46,156 nt of DNA from an uncultured bacterium (GTDB lineage Bacteria > Bacillota > Clostridia > Oscillospirales > Oscillospiraceae), in the NCBI GenBank assembly GCA_947176765.1, contig CAMWRX010000013.1, positions 1 through 46,156 of the forward strand, written 5' to 3'. The notes under the pieces were generated by a model. That model saw nothing but the letters and a program-made list of their open reading frames with translations. It did no database searches and had not been told where the DNA came from. Both the position numbers and the translations under genes were made by a program. Shown in pieces: positions 25,726-33,249 of the stretch. The first letter of the stretch is position 1. The number at the start of each line of letters is the position of its first letter.

Positions 25726-26967
25726 ATGGTCAAGGATTTTGAAGCCAAGCTCAACGAATACGCCCACCTGCTGGTGGAGGTGGGCATGAACGTCCAGCCG
25801 GGGCAGACCCCCCGTATCAACACCTCGCTGGACGCCGCCCCCCTGGCCCGCCTGTGCGTAGCTGCCTGCTATGACCGGGGCGCCCGGGAGGTTGTTGTGG
25901 ACTGGCGGGACGATTTCGTCTCCCGCCAGCGGTACCTCCGGGCGGACGAGGGGGTCTTTTCCGAATTCCCCAGCTATCAGAAGGCCAAGTTCGACTGGCT
26001 GCTGGAGCGCAGCTCCCCCAACCTGTCCCTCACCGGCTCCGACCCGGAGCTTTTGAAGGGCGTGGACCCCGCCCGCATCCAGGCCGCCGAGCTGGCCGCC
26101 GGCGAGCCCACCAAGCCCTATTACGACGCCATGACCGCCGGAAAATTCCAGTGGTGCGTGGGCGCGTTCCCCACGCAAGCCTGGGCGGAGAAAGCCTTTC
26201 CGGACAAAAAGGGCGAGGATGCCCTGGATGCCCTGTGGGACGCCATCTTCTCCGTGTGCCGCATCACTGGGGACGGCAAGGGGGTGGAGCGGTGGCAGGA
26301 GCACGTGGCCGCCACTGCCCGGCGGGCCAAAGTGCTCAACGACTACCAGTTTGCCTCCCTGCGCTACACCAATGCTCTGGGCACCGACCTCACCGTCCGC
26401 CTGCCGGACAACCACGTCTGGGCGGGGGGCAGCGAGCTGTCCGCCGGCGGGGTGGAGTTTGTGGCCAATATGCCTACGGAGGAGATCTTCACCGCCCCCC
26501 AGTGGGACGGGGTGGACGGGCGCGTATACGCCGCCCTGCCCCTGGCCCTTAACGGCAACCTGGTGAAGGATTTCTGGCTGGAGCTCAAGGATGGCCGCAT
26601 CGTAGATCTGCACGCGGAACAGGGCGAGGAGGTCCTGCGCCGCTCCATCGACCTGGACGAGGGCTCCCATTACCTGGGCGAGGCTGCGCTGGTGCCCTAC
26701 GACTCCCCCATCCGGGCCAGCGGCATCCTGTTCTACAACACCCTGTTCGACGAGAACGCCTCCTGCCACTTCGCCTTCGGCTCCGCCTATCCCAGCTGCG
26801 TCAAGGGGGGCGAGAACATGAGCGAGGCGGATCAGAAGGCCGCGGGCCTGAACCAGTCCATCAACCACGTGGACTTCATGGTGGGCACCCGTGACCTGTC
26901 CATCGTGGGCACCACCCACGACGGGCGGGAGATTCCCGTGTTTGTCAACGGCAACTTCGCGTTCTAA
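25726..26967 (+). CDS. M29-family aminopeptidase
   Basis: A 413-residue metallo-aminopeptidase of the AmpS/thermophilic aminopeptidase type, which removes N-terminal residues from peptides in the cytoplasm. Metal-site stretches are NMPTEEIFTAP, YLGEAALVPYDSPI, NTLFDENASCHFAFG and QSINHVDFMVG. All usual Glu, His and Asp ligands appear to be present. The RBS AAGGAGACAAGCTAA precedes the ATG. It follows the hypothetical gene by 15 bases and is followed by a hairpin, then the phosphoglucomutase. Confidence 0.93.
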   Translation: MVKDFEAKLNEYAHLLVEVGMNVQPGQTPRINTSLDAAPLARLCVAACYDRGAREVVVDWRDDFVSRQRYLRADEGVFSEFPSYQKAKFDWLLERSSPNLSLTGSDPELLKGVDPARIQAAELAAGEPTKPYYDAMTAGKFQWCVGAFPTQAWAEKAFPDKKGEDALDALWDAIFSVCRITGDGKGVERWQEHVAATARRAKVLNDYQFASLRYTNALGTDLTVRLPDNHVWAGGSELSAGGVEFVANMPTEEIFTAPQWDGVDGRVYAALPLALNGNLVKDFWLELKDGRIVDLHAEQGEEVLRRSIDLDEGSHYLGEAALVPYDSPIRASGILFYNTLFDENASCHFAFGSAYPSCVKGGENMSEADQKAAGLNQSINHVDFMVGTRDLSIVGTTHDGREIPVFVNGNFAF

Positions 26968-26971
26968 TCCT

Positions 26972-27002
26972 ATGTTTTCCGCCCCGAAGGGGCGGAAAAC
27001 AT
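26972..27002 (+). terminator. Hairpin between aminopeptidase and phosphoglucomutase
   Basis: A perfect 14-bp stem, atgttttccgcccc and complement with a GAA loop, lacks a following T run. It may be a weak terminator or an mRNA-stabilising hairpin. Confidence 0.5.
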
Positions 27003-27029
27003 GAAATCATGATAAGGAGGACAAATCCA

Positions 27030-28751
27030 ATGGACTACAAACAAACCTATGAGCTGTGGCTGAACTCCCCCGCGCTGTCCGAGGCGGAGAAGGCGGAGCT
27101 GACCGCCATCGCGGGCGACGAGAAGGAGATCGAATCCCGCTTCTTCTCCCAGCTGGAATTCGGCACCGCCGGACTGCGCGGCACCATGGGCGTGGGATTG
27201 TACCGCATGAACATCCACGTCATCCGCCACGCCACCCAGGCCTTCGCCAAGGTCATTCTGGGCGAGGGCCCCGAGGCGGTGAAGAAGGGCGTCGCCATCT
27301 GCTTCGACTGCCGGAACAACTCCGACGTCTTTGCCAAGGAGGCCGCCTGCATCATGGCCGCGGCGGGCATCCCGGTGCGGCTGTTCGAGTCCCTGCGCCC
27401 CACCCCCGAGCTGTCCTTCGCCATCCGGGAATACGGCTGCATCGCCGGCATCAACATCACCGCCAGCCACAACCCCAAGGAGTACAACGGCTATAAGGTG
27501 TACTGGTCCGACGGCGCCCAGCTTCCCCCCAACCACGCCGACGAGGTGGCCAAGATCATGCGGGAGTCCGACGTGTTCGACGTGAATGTAGCCGACTACG
27601 ACAAGGCGGTGACCGACGGCCTCATCACCATCATGGGCGAGGAGACCGACGAGAAGTTCCTGGCCAATGTCATGGCCCAGGTCAACGACCAGGCGGCGGT
27701 GGACGCGGTGGCCGACACCTTCAAAATGGTGTACACCCCCTTCCACGGCACCGGCCACAAGCTCATTCCCGAGGCCCTCAAGCGTCTGGGCATGAAGCAC
27801 GTCATCTGCGTCCCCGAGCAGATGGTCATCGACGGCAACTTCCCCACCGTGGCCTCCCCCAACCCGGAGAACCCCGAGGGCTTCTACCTGGCGGTGGACC
27901 TGGCCAAGAAGGAGGGTGCGGACTTCATCCTGGGCTCCGACCCCGACGCCGACCGGGTGGGCCTGATGGTCCGTGCCGGCGACGAGTTCAAGGTACTCAC
28001 CGGCAACCAGACCGGCGTGCTGCTGCTGGACTACCTGATTGGGGCCAAGCAGCGCACCGGCAAGATGCCCAAGAACCCCGTGGCACTCAAGACCATCGTC
28101 ACCACCGAGATGGCCCGCAAGGTGGCCGAGGTCAACGGCCTTGCCTGCTTCGACACCTTCACCGGCTTTAAGTTCCTGGCCCAGAAGAAGGATCAGCTGG
28201 AGGGCAGCGGCGAGGGGAACGTCATCATGTCCTACGAGGAGAGCTACGGCTATATGCTGGGCGACTACGTCCGGGACAAGGATGCCGTCACCGCCGCCGT
28301 GGCCATGACCGAGATGGCCGCCTACTACGCCGGCAAGGGCATGACCCTGTACGACGCCCTCCAGGCCCTGTACGAGAAGTACGGCAATTACGGCGAGCGC
28401 ACCCTGAACCTGGTGATGCCCGGGCTGGACGGCCTGAAGAAGATGGCCGACCTGATGGCCAATCTGCGCACCAATCCCCCCAAGGAGATCGGCGGCGAGA
28501 CGGTCAAGACCTGGAAGGACTACAAGGACGGCAGCGTGGTGGACGCCGCCACCGGCGAAAAGACCACCATGGAGCTGTCCGGCTCCAACGTGCTGCGCTA
28601 CGAGCTGGCGGACGGCACCTCCGTCATCGTCCGTCCCTCCGGCACCGAGCCCAAGGTCAAGGTGTATATCCTGGCCCAGGGCGAGAGCCAACCCGACTGC
28701 GCCGACAAGGTGGCCAAGTACGCCGCCTGGGCGGAAGGTTTGAAAGACTAA
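27030..28751 (+). CDS. Phosphoglucomutase/phosphomannomutase
   Basis: A 573-residue enzyme of the alpha-D-phosphohexomutase superfamily, PgcA-like in length. It interconverts glucose-1-phosphate and glucose-6-phosphate (and probably the mannose forms). Key sites are the phosphoserine loop TASHNPKEYNGYKVY (Ser near residue 145), the Mg site GSDPDADRVG, the sugar loop EESYGYMLGDYVRDKD and the phosphate loop RPSGTEPKVK. The ATG at 27030 follows AAGGAGGACAAATCC. It links sugar phosphates with glycogen and glycan synthesis. It is a single gene with its own terminator. Confidence 0.93.
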   Translation: MDYKQTYELWLNSPALSEAEKAELTAIAGDEKEIESRFFSQLEFGTAGLRGTMGVGLYRMNIHVIRHATQAFAKVILGEGPEAVKKGVAICFDCRNNSDVFAKEAACIMAAAGIPVRLFESLRPTPELSFAIREYGCIAGINITASHNPKEYNGYKVYWSDGAQLPPNHADEVAKIMRESDVFDVNVADYDKAVTDGLITIMGEETDEKFLANVMAQVNDQAAVDAVADTFKMVYTPFHGTGHKLIPEALKRLGMKHVICVPEQMVIDGNFPTVASPNPENPEGFYLAVDLAKKEGADFILGSDPDADRVGLMVRAGDEFKVLTGNQTGVLLLDYLIGAKQRTGKMPKNPVALKTIVTTEMARKVAEVNGLACFDTFTGFKFLAQKKDQLEGSGEGNVIMSYEESYGYMLGDYVRDKDAVTAAVAMTEMAAYYAGKGMTLYDALQALYEKYGNYGERTLNLVMPGLDGLKKMADLMANLRTNPPKEIGGETVKTWKDYKDGSVVDAATGEKTTMELSGSNVLRYELADGTSVIVRPSGTEPKVKVYILAQGESQPDCADKVAKYAAWAEGLKD

Positions 28752-28776
28752 AGCCATTTTGTTTTGTAGAAAAAAT

Positions 28777-28806
28777 CCGGCGGACGCATTGCGTCCGCCG
28801 GGCTTT
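28777..28806 (+). terminator. Terminator of the phosphoglucomutase gene
   Basis: An 11-bp stem, ccggcggacgc/gcgtccgccgg with loop ATT, is followed by GCTTTTG. Confidence 0.7.
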
Positions 28807-28825
28807 TGACGGCAAAGGAGACCAT

Positions 28826-29365
28826 ATGGAAACGAAGAACCAAGTCATCGTGCTCTACAGCAGCCACACCGGCTTTACCCAGCGGTATGCCGAACTGATC
28901 GGGAGGGAACTGGACTGCCCTGTCCGCGCCCTGAAGGACGCGCCGTCCGACCTGTCCCAATATGGAGCCGTGGTGTTTGGCAGCCGCCTTCACGCCGGGA
29001 TTTTCGACGGTTGGAAAAAGGCGCAGAAGCTGCTGGCCAAACGGGGGGCGAAGCGGCTGGTGGTATACGCCACCGGGGCCATGCCCAACGAGGCGGAGGA
29101 GCAGATCCAAAAGGTGTGGGAGCAGAACCTCACGCCAGAGGAGCGGAACAGCATCCCCCACTTCTATCTCCAGGCCGGGCTGTGCCGGGAAAAGCTGGGC
29201 GCGGGGGACAGGGCCATGCTGAACGTGGCCGCCTGGGCCATGGGCCGCAAAAAGGGCAAGTCGGCGGAGGACGCGGCCTTTGCCGACGCCATCAGCCGAT
29301 CCTACGACATCTCCGATCCCAAGTACATCCAGCCCCTGGTGGACTGCCTGCAGGAGCTGGAGTGA
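28826..29365 (+). CDS. Flavodoxin domain protein
   Basis: A 179-residue protein with the FMN phosphate loop SSHTGFTQRYAE near the N-terminus and a second loop GSRLHAGIFDGW, like the Flavodoxin_5/HemG-type branch. It probably carries electrons through bound FMN, but the partner is unknown. It lacks membrane segments, so a membrane HemG role is unlikely. The RBS is AAAGGAGACCAT. It lies between two terminators, hence a single-gene unit. Confidence 0.85.
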   Translation: METKNQVIVLYSSHTGFTQRYAELIGRELDCPVRALKDAPSDLSQYGAVVFGSRLHAGIFDGWKKAQKLLAKRGAKRLVVYATGAMPNEAEEQIQKVWEQNLTPEERNSIPHFYLQAGLCREKLGAGDRAMLNVAAWAMGRKKGKSAEDAAFADAISRSYDISDPKYIQPLVDCLQELE

Positions 29366-29386
29366 ACGTTCCGCGGCCGCAAATTC

Positions 29387-29417
29387 AAAGGCCCCCGTCC
29401 AGCGGACGGGGGCCTTT
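29387..29417. terminator. Bidirectional terminator between flavodoxin and radC
   Basis: A 14-bp perfect stem, aaaggcccccgtcc/ggacgggggccttt with loop AGC, continues into TTCTTTATT. Confidence 0.85.
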
Positions 29418-29424
29418 TCTTTAT

Positions 29425-30117
29425 TCAATCTCCCAGCAGGCCGGACTCCGCCATGGAGATCATGTCGTCCCCGGCCAGGATGACGTGATCCACCAGCACG
29501 ATGTCCGCCTCCGCCAGCAGGCGCTTGAGCCGCAGGGTGGTGTCCAGATCCGCCGGGGACCACAGCGCCACCCCGGACACATGGTTGTGGGCCAGCACCA
29601 CCCGGCTGGCGTTGCAGCCCAGGGCGGCCTCCAGCACCTTCCGCGTGGCGATGGGCACCGAGTCCACCACGCCCTGGCCCAGCTTCCGGGTGGCCAGCAC
29701 CTTGTTCTTCCCGTCCATGCACACTAAGTACGCGGCCTCGTCCCGCAGGCCGAAAAACAGCGGGATCAGCAGCTCTCGCAGCTGCCAGGTCGCCATAATC
29801 TGTCCATCTACGCTGGCGCTCTCCTCCAGATACCGGGCGGACGCCGCCGGGACAAGCAGAAGCAGCGTGGCGATATTGGGGCCCACCCCCTCCACCTCCA
29901 GCAGCTGGTCATAGGTGGCGTGGAACACCCCGGCCAGCGAGCCGAAGTGTTCCACCAGCCGGTGGGCCAGGGGGTTTACGTCCCTTCTGGGGACGGCGTA
30001 GAACAGCAGCAGCTCCAAAATCTGGTGATCCCGCATCCCGCTCAGGCCCTGCTTCAAAAACTGCTCCTTCATCCCCTGGCGGTGCCCGGCGTGGATGGAG
30101 GACTTTTTCTCTCCCAT
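29425..30117 (-). CDS. radC: RadC/JAB-domain protein
   Basis: A 230-residue protein of normal RadC length. The N-terminal half has a helix-hairpin-helix LLEVEGVGPNIATL, and the C-terminal half is a JAB/MPN+ metalloprotease-like domain with AHNHVSGVALWSPADLD near residue 176. The usual proline in HNHPSG is Val here, and the following DP.PS is changed. The metal-binding His pair and Asp are kept. The cellular role of RadC is unsettled. The ATG at 30117 follows a poor GGGGGACC site, so the start is fairly but not fully secure. Confidence 0.88.
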   Translation of the reverse strand: MGEKKSSIHAGHRQGMKEQFLKQGLSGMRDHQILELLLFYAVPRRDVNPLAHRLVEHFGSLAGVFHATYDQLLEVEGVGPNIATLLLLVPAASARYLEESASVDGQIMATWQLRELLIPLFFGLRDEAAYLVCMDGKNKVLATRKLGQGVVDSVPIATRKVLEAALGCNASRVVLAHNHVSGVALWSPADLDTTLRLKRLLAEADIVLVDHVILAGDDMISMAESGLLGD

Positions 30118-30218
30118 TGCGGTGGTCCCCCTGTCGTTTTTTGATATGATATGGCAAGTATATCATGTTTCCCAGGGAGGGGCAAGGGATTGTTGGCAAA
30201 CAAAACGCGCGCGGCTTC

Positions 30219-30662
30219 TTAGAACAGCTCCACAATATAGAGGATGATCCCGTAGACCACGCTGGCCGAGATGCCGTAGGCCAGCACCGGCCCCGCCACG
30301 GTGAACAGCTTGGCCCCGGTGCCGGTGACAAAGCCCTCGCTCTTGAACTCCAGCGCCGGGGACACCATGGCGTTGGAAAAGCCGGTGATGGGCACCAGCG
30401 TGCCCGCCCCCGCCCGCTTGGCAATGTTGTCAAACACCCCCAGGCCGGTGAGCAGGGAGGCCAAAAAGATCAGGGTGATGGAAACCCATGTCCCCGCGTC
30501 GTCCTTGCTGGCTCCCCAGCTCTGGTAGAGGGCCATAAGCCCCTGGCCTCCGGCGCAGATGGCCCCGCCCACAAAGAAGGCCCACAGGCAGTCCTTCCAC
30601 AGCGGGGAGGGCTGGGCTTTGTTGCTGACATATTGATTGTACTGTTGATTGGTCATGTCCAT
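30219..30662 (-). CDS. spoVAC: Stage V sporulation protein AC
   Basis: A 147-residue membrane protein matching SpoVAC: LWKDCLWAFFVGGAICAGGQ, LTGLGVFDNIAKRAGAGTLVPITGFSNAMVSPALEFKSEG in pieces, and a C-terminal helix pair. SpoVA proteins carry dipicolinic acid into the forespore and out during germination. The ATG at 30662 follows GAGGTG with a 6-base gap. The usual partners spoVAD and spoVAE are not adjacent here. Its presence supports a spore-forming host. Confidence 0.92.
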   Translation of the reverse strand: MDMTNQQYNQYVSNKAQPSPLWKDCLWAFFVGGAICAGGQGLMALYQSWGASKDDAGTWVSITLIFLASLLTGLGVFDNIAKRAGAGTLVPITGFSNAMVSPALEFKSEGFVTGTGAKLFTVAGPVLAYGISASVVYGIILYIVELF

Positions 30663-30741
30663 GCGCTTCACCTCTGCGGCAGTATGCCCGGACGGCGCTA
30701 TTTTATTCCCACCAAAATTCAGGTGACATAATAAATAAAGA

Positions 30742-30770
30742 TTGACGAACCCCGCCGAAACGTGTAAGAT
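30742..30770 (+). promoter_or_regulatory. Promoter of the zinc-ribbon/SH3 gene
   Basis: TTGACG, 17 bases, TAAGAT, 49 bases before the start codon. Confidence 0.55.
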
Positions 30771-30819
30771 AGGGGGTAGGCGACAAGCTTCGACCCTTTG
30801 ACGCAAGGAGGAATTCAAT

Positions 30820-31944
30820 ATGGCTCCCAAGCCTTCCCATGATAAACTGATTCACTGCGACGCCTGCGGCGAGGACTACAGCTCCACCTACCGCCGCTGT
30901 CCCTTCTGCGGCGGGCGCAACGATCCCCGACGCGCCGTCCGGGACAGCGTTCCCCCAGCCCGGGATGAGGGCGACCAGGACGACACCTATGTGTTCGACG
31001 GGCAGGACGCCTTTGAGGATGATCTGGACGAAGAGGAGTACTACGCCCCCAAGCCCAAGGCGGGCAAGCGGCTGGCTCCCAAGCAGGGCGGGCGCAGCGT
31101 TGACCTGCCCCCCATCAACTGGCCCCGGCTCATCACGTTCCTGTGCTCGCTGGTCATCATCGTGGCGGCGCTCATCATTGTGTTCACCGTCATCTATCCC
31201 CAGCTCCACGGCAAGAAGAACCCCAACCCAGACTCCTCCCAGTCCCAGCCCCCCGCCAGCCTTGAACCCAATGCCGGGCCCAGCAGCGTTGTGACCCTGC
31301 CCACCGCCCCGGTGGATCCCACGCCCGACCTGCCGCCGGTGGACACCACCCCCGTGCAGTCCACGCTCACCGGCATGGCGCTCTATGGCTCTGACGGCCG
31401 GCTGGCCGAGGACTTCACCTTGTGGGTGGGCGAGTCCTATCAGCTCACGCCCAAATTCACTCCGGCGGATTGGACGGGCACTGTGACCTGGACGTCCTCT
31501 AACCCTGATTGGGTTTCTGTGAGCGCCACCGGTCTGGTCGCCAATGTGAACAACAGCGGCGCGTTCCACAACGTGTATATTACCGCCTCGGCTGACGGCG
31601 TATCCGTCCAGTGTGTGGTGCGCGCTCAGTCCCAGAGGCGGGACGGATCTGCCCAGCCCACCACACCCGTGGTCACCGATCCTCCTGTGGTCGTCACCCA
31701 GACACCCGGCACCACCACCGGTCCTGTTGTGGGGCGGACGGGCACCATTGTGGGCGCGGACGGCGGCCTGCGGGTGCGTCCCGACCCGAGTACGTCCAAT
31801 CCCCCCATCGCGACCCTGCTCAACGGCAACACCGTTACCGTGGTGGCCGACGCGGGGAACGGCTGGTACCAGATCAGCTTCGCCGGAAGCGGCGGGGCCA
31901 CCATGACCGGCTACATCATGGGCGAATATATCTCCGGCAATTGA
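30820..31944 (+). CDS. Zinc-ribbon membrane protein with Ig-like and SH3 domains
   Basis: A 374-residue protein with a mixed design. Residues 13-30 carry two CxxC pairs (CDAC, CPFC), a zinc ribbon, followed by an acidic linker. A single membrane helix lies at about 104-128, then a Pro/Ser-rich linker, a bacterial Ig-like segment (about 190-265, TPADWTGTVTWTSSNPDWVS), a Pro/Thr-rich linker, and a C-terminal SH3-type domain (about 305-374, GGLRVRPDPSTSNPPIATL) of the kind that binds cell wall. The inside zinc ribbon and outside wall-binding module suggest a link between cytoplasm and envelope; that is inference. The RBS is AAGGAGGAATTCAAT. Confidence 0.85.
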   Translation: MAPKPSHDKLIHCDACGEDYSSTYRRCPFCGGRNDPRRAVRDSVPPARDEGDQDDTYVFDGQDAFEDDLDEEEYYAPKPKAGKRLAPKQGGRSVDLPPINWPRLITFLCSLVIIVAALIIVFTVIYPQLHGKKNPNPDSSQSQPPASLEPNAGPSSVVTLPTAPVDPTPDLPPVDTTPVQSTLTGMALYGSDGRLAEDFTLWVGESYQLTPKFTPADWTGTVTWTSSNPDWVSVSATGLVANVNNSGAFHNVYITASADGVSVQCVVRAQSQRRDGSAQPTTPVVTDPPVVVTQTPGTTTGPVVGRTGTIVGADGGLRVRPDPSTSNPPIATLLNGNTVTVVADAGNGWYQISFAGSGGATMTGYIMGEYISGN

Positions 31945-31950
31945 CCAATG

Positions 31951-31984
31951 GGAGCGCCGCCCTGGCGGGCGGCGCTCCTTTTTT
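31951..31984 (+). terminator. Terminator after the zinc-ribbon/SH3 gene
   Basis: An 11-bp stem, ggagcgccgcc/ggcggcgctcc, is followed by TTTTTT. The ribosome binding site of the next gene starts two bases later. Confidence 0.85.
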
Positions 31985-31999
31985 GAAGGAGGGTTTTTT

Positions 32000-32629
32000 G
32001 TGCTGAAAGTGGAGCGCGTCAGCGTCATGAACCTGGAAAACGCCATGCGGGGGGCCCGCAATCCCTTGAACAGCTGGGAGCGGTCGGACAGCTATGATGA
32101 GGGAGGGCGGTATGTGCTGGGGGAGAATGACCTCTCCCTTGCGGTGCGTTTGTGTTCGGCGGGCAGCGACCACCGGAAATTCATCCGGCAGATTTTTGTG
32201 TCCATGGACATCACCGCCCCGCTGTACTGGTGGAAGGAGTTCGACACCTACAAGGTGGGCACCGTGGCCAACTCCACTTCCACCATGCACAAGCTCCACG
32301 CCAAGTCCCTGGAGCCGGACGACTTTTCCACGGATCACCTGACCCCTGCCTCTCTGACGGAATTTGAGCGGTACGTGGGCTATCTGGAGACGGTGCGGCG
32401 GCGCTACGTGGCGGACAAGGACAAAGCGGACTGGTACGACCTCATCCAGCTGCTCCCCTCCAGCTACAACCAGATGCGCACGGTGACGCTGAACTATGAG
32501 GTGCTGGCCAGCATCTACTACGCCCGCCGGAACCACAAGCTGGATGAGTGGCACACGCTGTGCGCCGCCATCCTGGAGCTGCCCTATGCCCGGGAACTGC
32601 TGGGCGCAGTGGGCGGCGAGACGCTTTGA
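32000..32629 (+). CDS. Conserved protein, possibly ThyX-like
   Basis: A 209-residue protein starting at GTG, with AAGGAGGG six bases upstream. Stretches such as GSDHRKFIRQIFVSMDITAP, YWWKEFDTYKVGTVANST and LPSSYNQMRTVTLNYEVL recall, from memory, a Firmicutes/phage family related to flavin-dependent thymidylate synthases. The classical ThyX RHR...S motif is not present, so catalysis is unproven. Alternatively it is a conserved protein of unknown function. The start sits right after the upstream terminator, so it depends on readthrough or an unseen promoter. A strong terminator follows. Confidence 0.65.
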   Translation: MLKVERVSVMNLENAMRGARNPLNSWERSDSYDEGGRYVLGENDLSLAVRLCSAGSDHRKFIRQIFVSMDITAPLYWWKEFDTYKVGTVANSTSTMHKLHAKSLEPDDFSTDHLTPASLTEFERYVGYLETVRRRYVADKDKADWYDLIQLLPSSYNQMRTVTLNYEVLASIYYARRNHKLDEWHTLCAAILELPYARELLGAVGGETL

Positions 32630-32644
32630 CGGGTACAACAGCAT

Positions 32645-32693
32645 AAAAAACAGACAACGAAACACGGATACAGTGTTTCGCTGTCTGTTTTTT
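32645..32693 (+). terminator. Terminator of the ThyX-like gene
   Basis: A long stem of about 20 bp with one mismatch, aaaaaacagacaacgaaaca and complement, ends in TTTTTTG. Confidence 0.85.
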
Positions 32694-32834
32694 GTTCAAA
32701 AGGCGGGGATTGTTTACCAGGTGCGGGAGTTCATGGTCCGGAACTGGGCCGCGGTAGGGGGCGTGGGAATTCATGCGGCCGTCCACGTATATGTCGGTGA
32801 AAAGGATGCGCCTAACCAAAACCGTATAAAAAGG

Positions 32835-32870
32835 GGAGTCGACAAATTCCTGTCGAAATTTGTCGACTCC
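32835..32870. repeat. Inverted repeat with 14-bp perfect arms
   Basis: ggagtcgacaaatt (32835-32848) and its exact complement (32857-32870) surround an 8-base loop that itself contains TGTCG. No T run follows. The surrounding 450-base gap (32630-33080) has no convincing gene. Confidence 0.6.
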
Positions 32871-32928
32871 GTTGGAAAGGGTGAACGCTATAGATGCCAC
32901 AGAAAAACATCGCAGTAAAACAAAAAAA

Positions 32929-33013
32929 GGACCGTCATTCGCCCAGGGACGTCATTCGGCTTCGCCGAACGACTGTCCCGGCGGCCTTTGGCCGCCCGGC
33001 GAACGACCGGTCC
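32929..33013. repeat. Nested palindrome forming a three-way junction
   Basis: The outer arms ggaccgtcattcgcc (32929-32943) and its near-complement (32998-33013) enclose two hairpins: 32946-32979 (arms gggacgtcattcggc, loop TTC) and 32980-32996 (ggcggcc-TTT-ggccgcc). The outer arm and first hairpin share the word CGTCATTCG, so they are related by duplication. It resembles a small palindromic mobile repeat. Function is unknown. Confidence 0.6.
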
Positions 33014-33041
33014 CGGCAGTCCTATGGACTGCCCTGGTACC

Positions 33042-33071
33042 CAAAAATAAAAGGACTGCCATAGGCAGTCC
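33042..33071 (-). terminator. Terminator of tRNA-Ser(GGA)
   Basis: On the minus strand an 8-bp stem GGACTGCC/GGCAGTCC with loop TAT is followed by TTTTATTTTT, right after the tRNA 3' end. Confidence 0.85.
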
Positions 33072-33080
33072 TCTTATTTT

Positions 33081-33171
33081 TGGCGCAGCGGGAGGGATTC
33101 GAACCCTCGAGCGGTTTCAGCCGCTACACGATTTCCAATCGTGCTCGTTATGACCTCTTCGATACCGCTGC
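33081..33171 (-). tRNA. tRNA-Ser (anticodon GGA)
   Basis: A 91-nt class II tRNA on the minus strand. The acceptor strand GCAGCGG pairs with CCGCTGC before G and the encoded CCA. The anticodon loop reads TTGGAAA, giving GGA for UCU/UCC codons. A long variable arm AGCGGC-TGAAA-CCGCT and T-loop GGTTCGAATCC are clear. Its 5' half is very close to that of the tRNA-Ser(CGA) at 183-271, but no tandem copies lie beside it. Confidence 0.96.
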
Positions 33172-33249
33172 AAATCGGTGTTGAAGTCACAATTCGCCTC
33201 GCCGCTATTGTGCGGCGCGAAGTATATTATATCAATTTTTTCGCGGTTG

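Noticed and set aside
32442-32900. Minus-strand frame of 152 codons
   Set aside because: It overlaps the 3' end of the ThyX-like gene and its terminator and crosses an inverted repeat. No domain or ribosome site supports it.
32946-32996. Hairpins considered as a small CRISPR-like array
   Set aside because: The units are inverted and nested, not direct repeats with unique spacers, and no cas genes are present.
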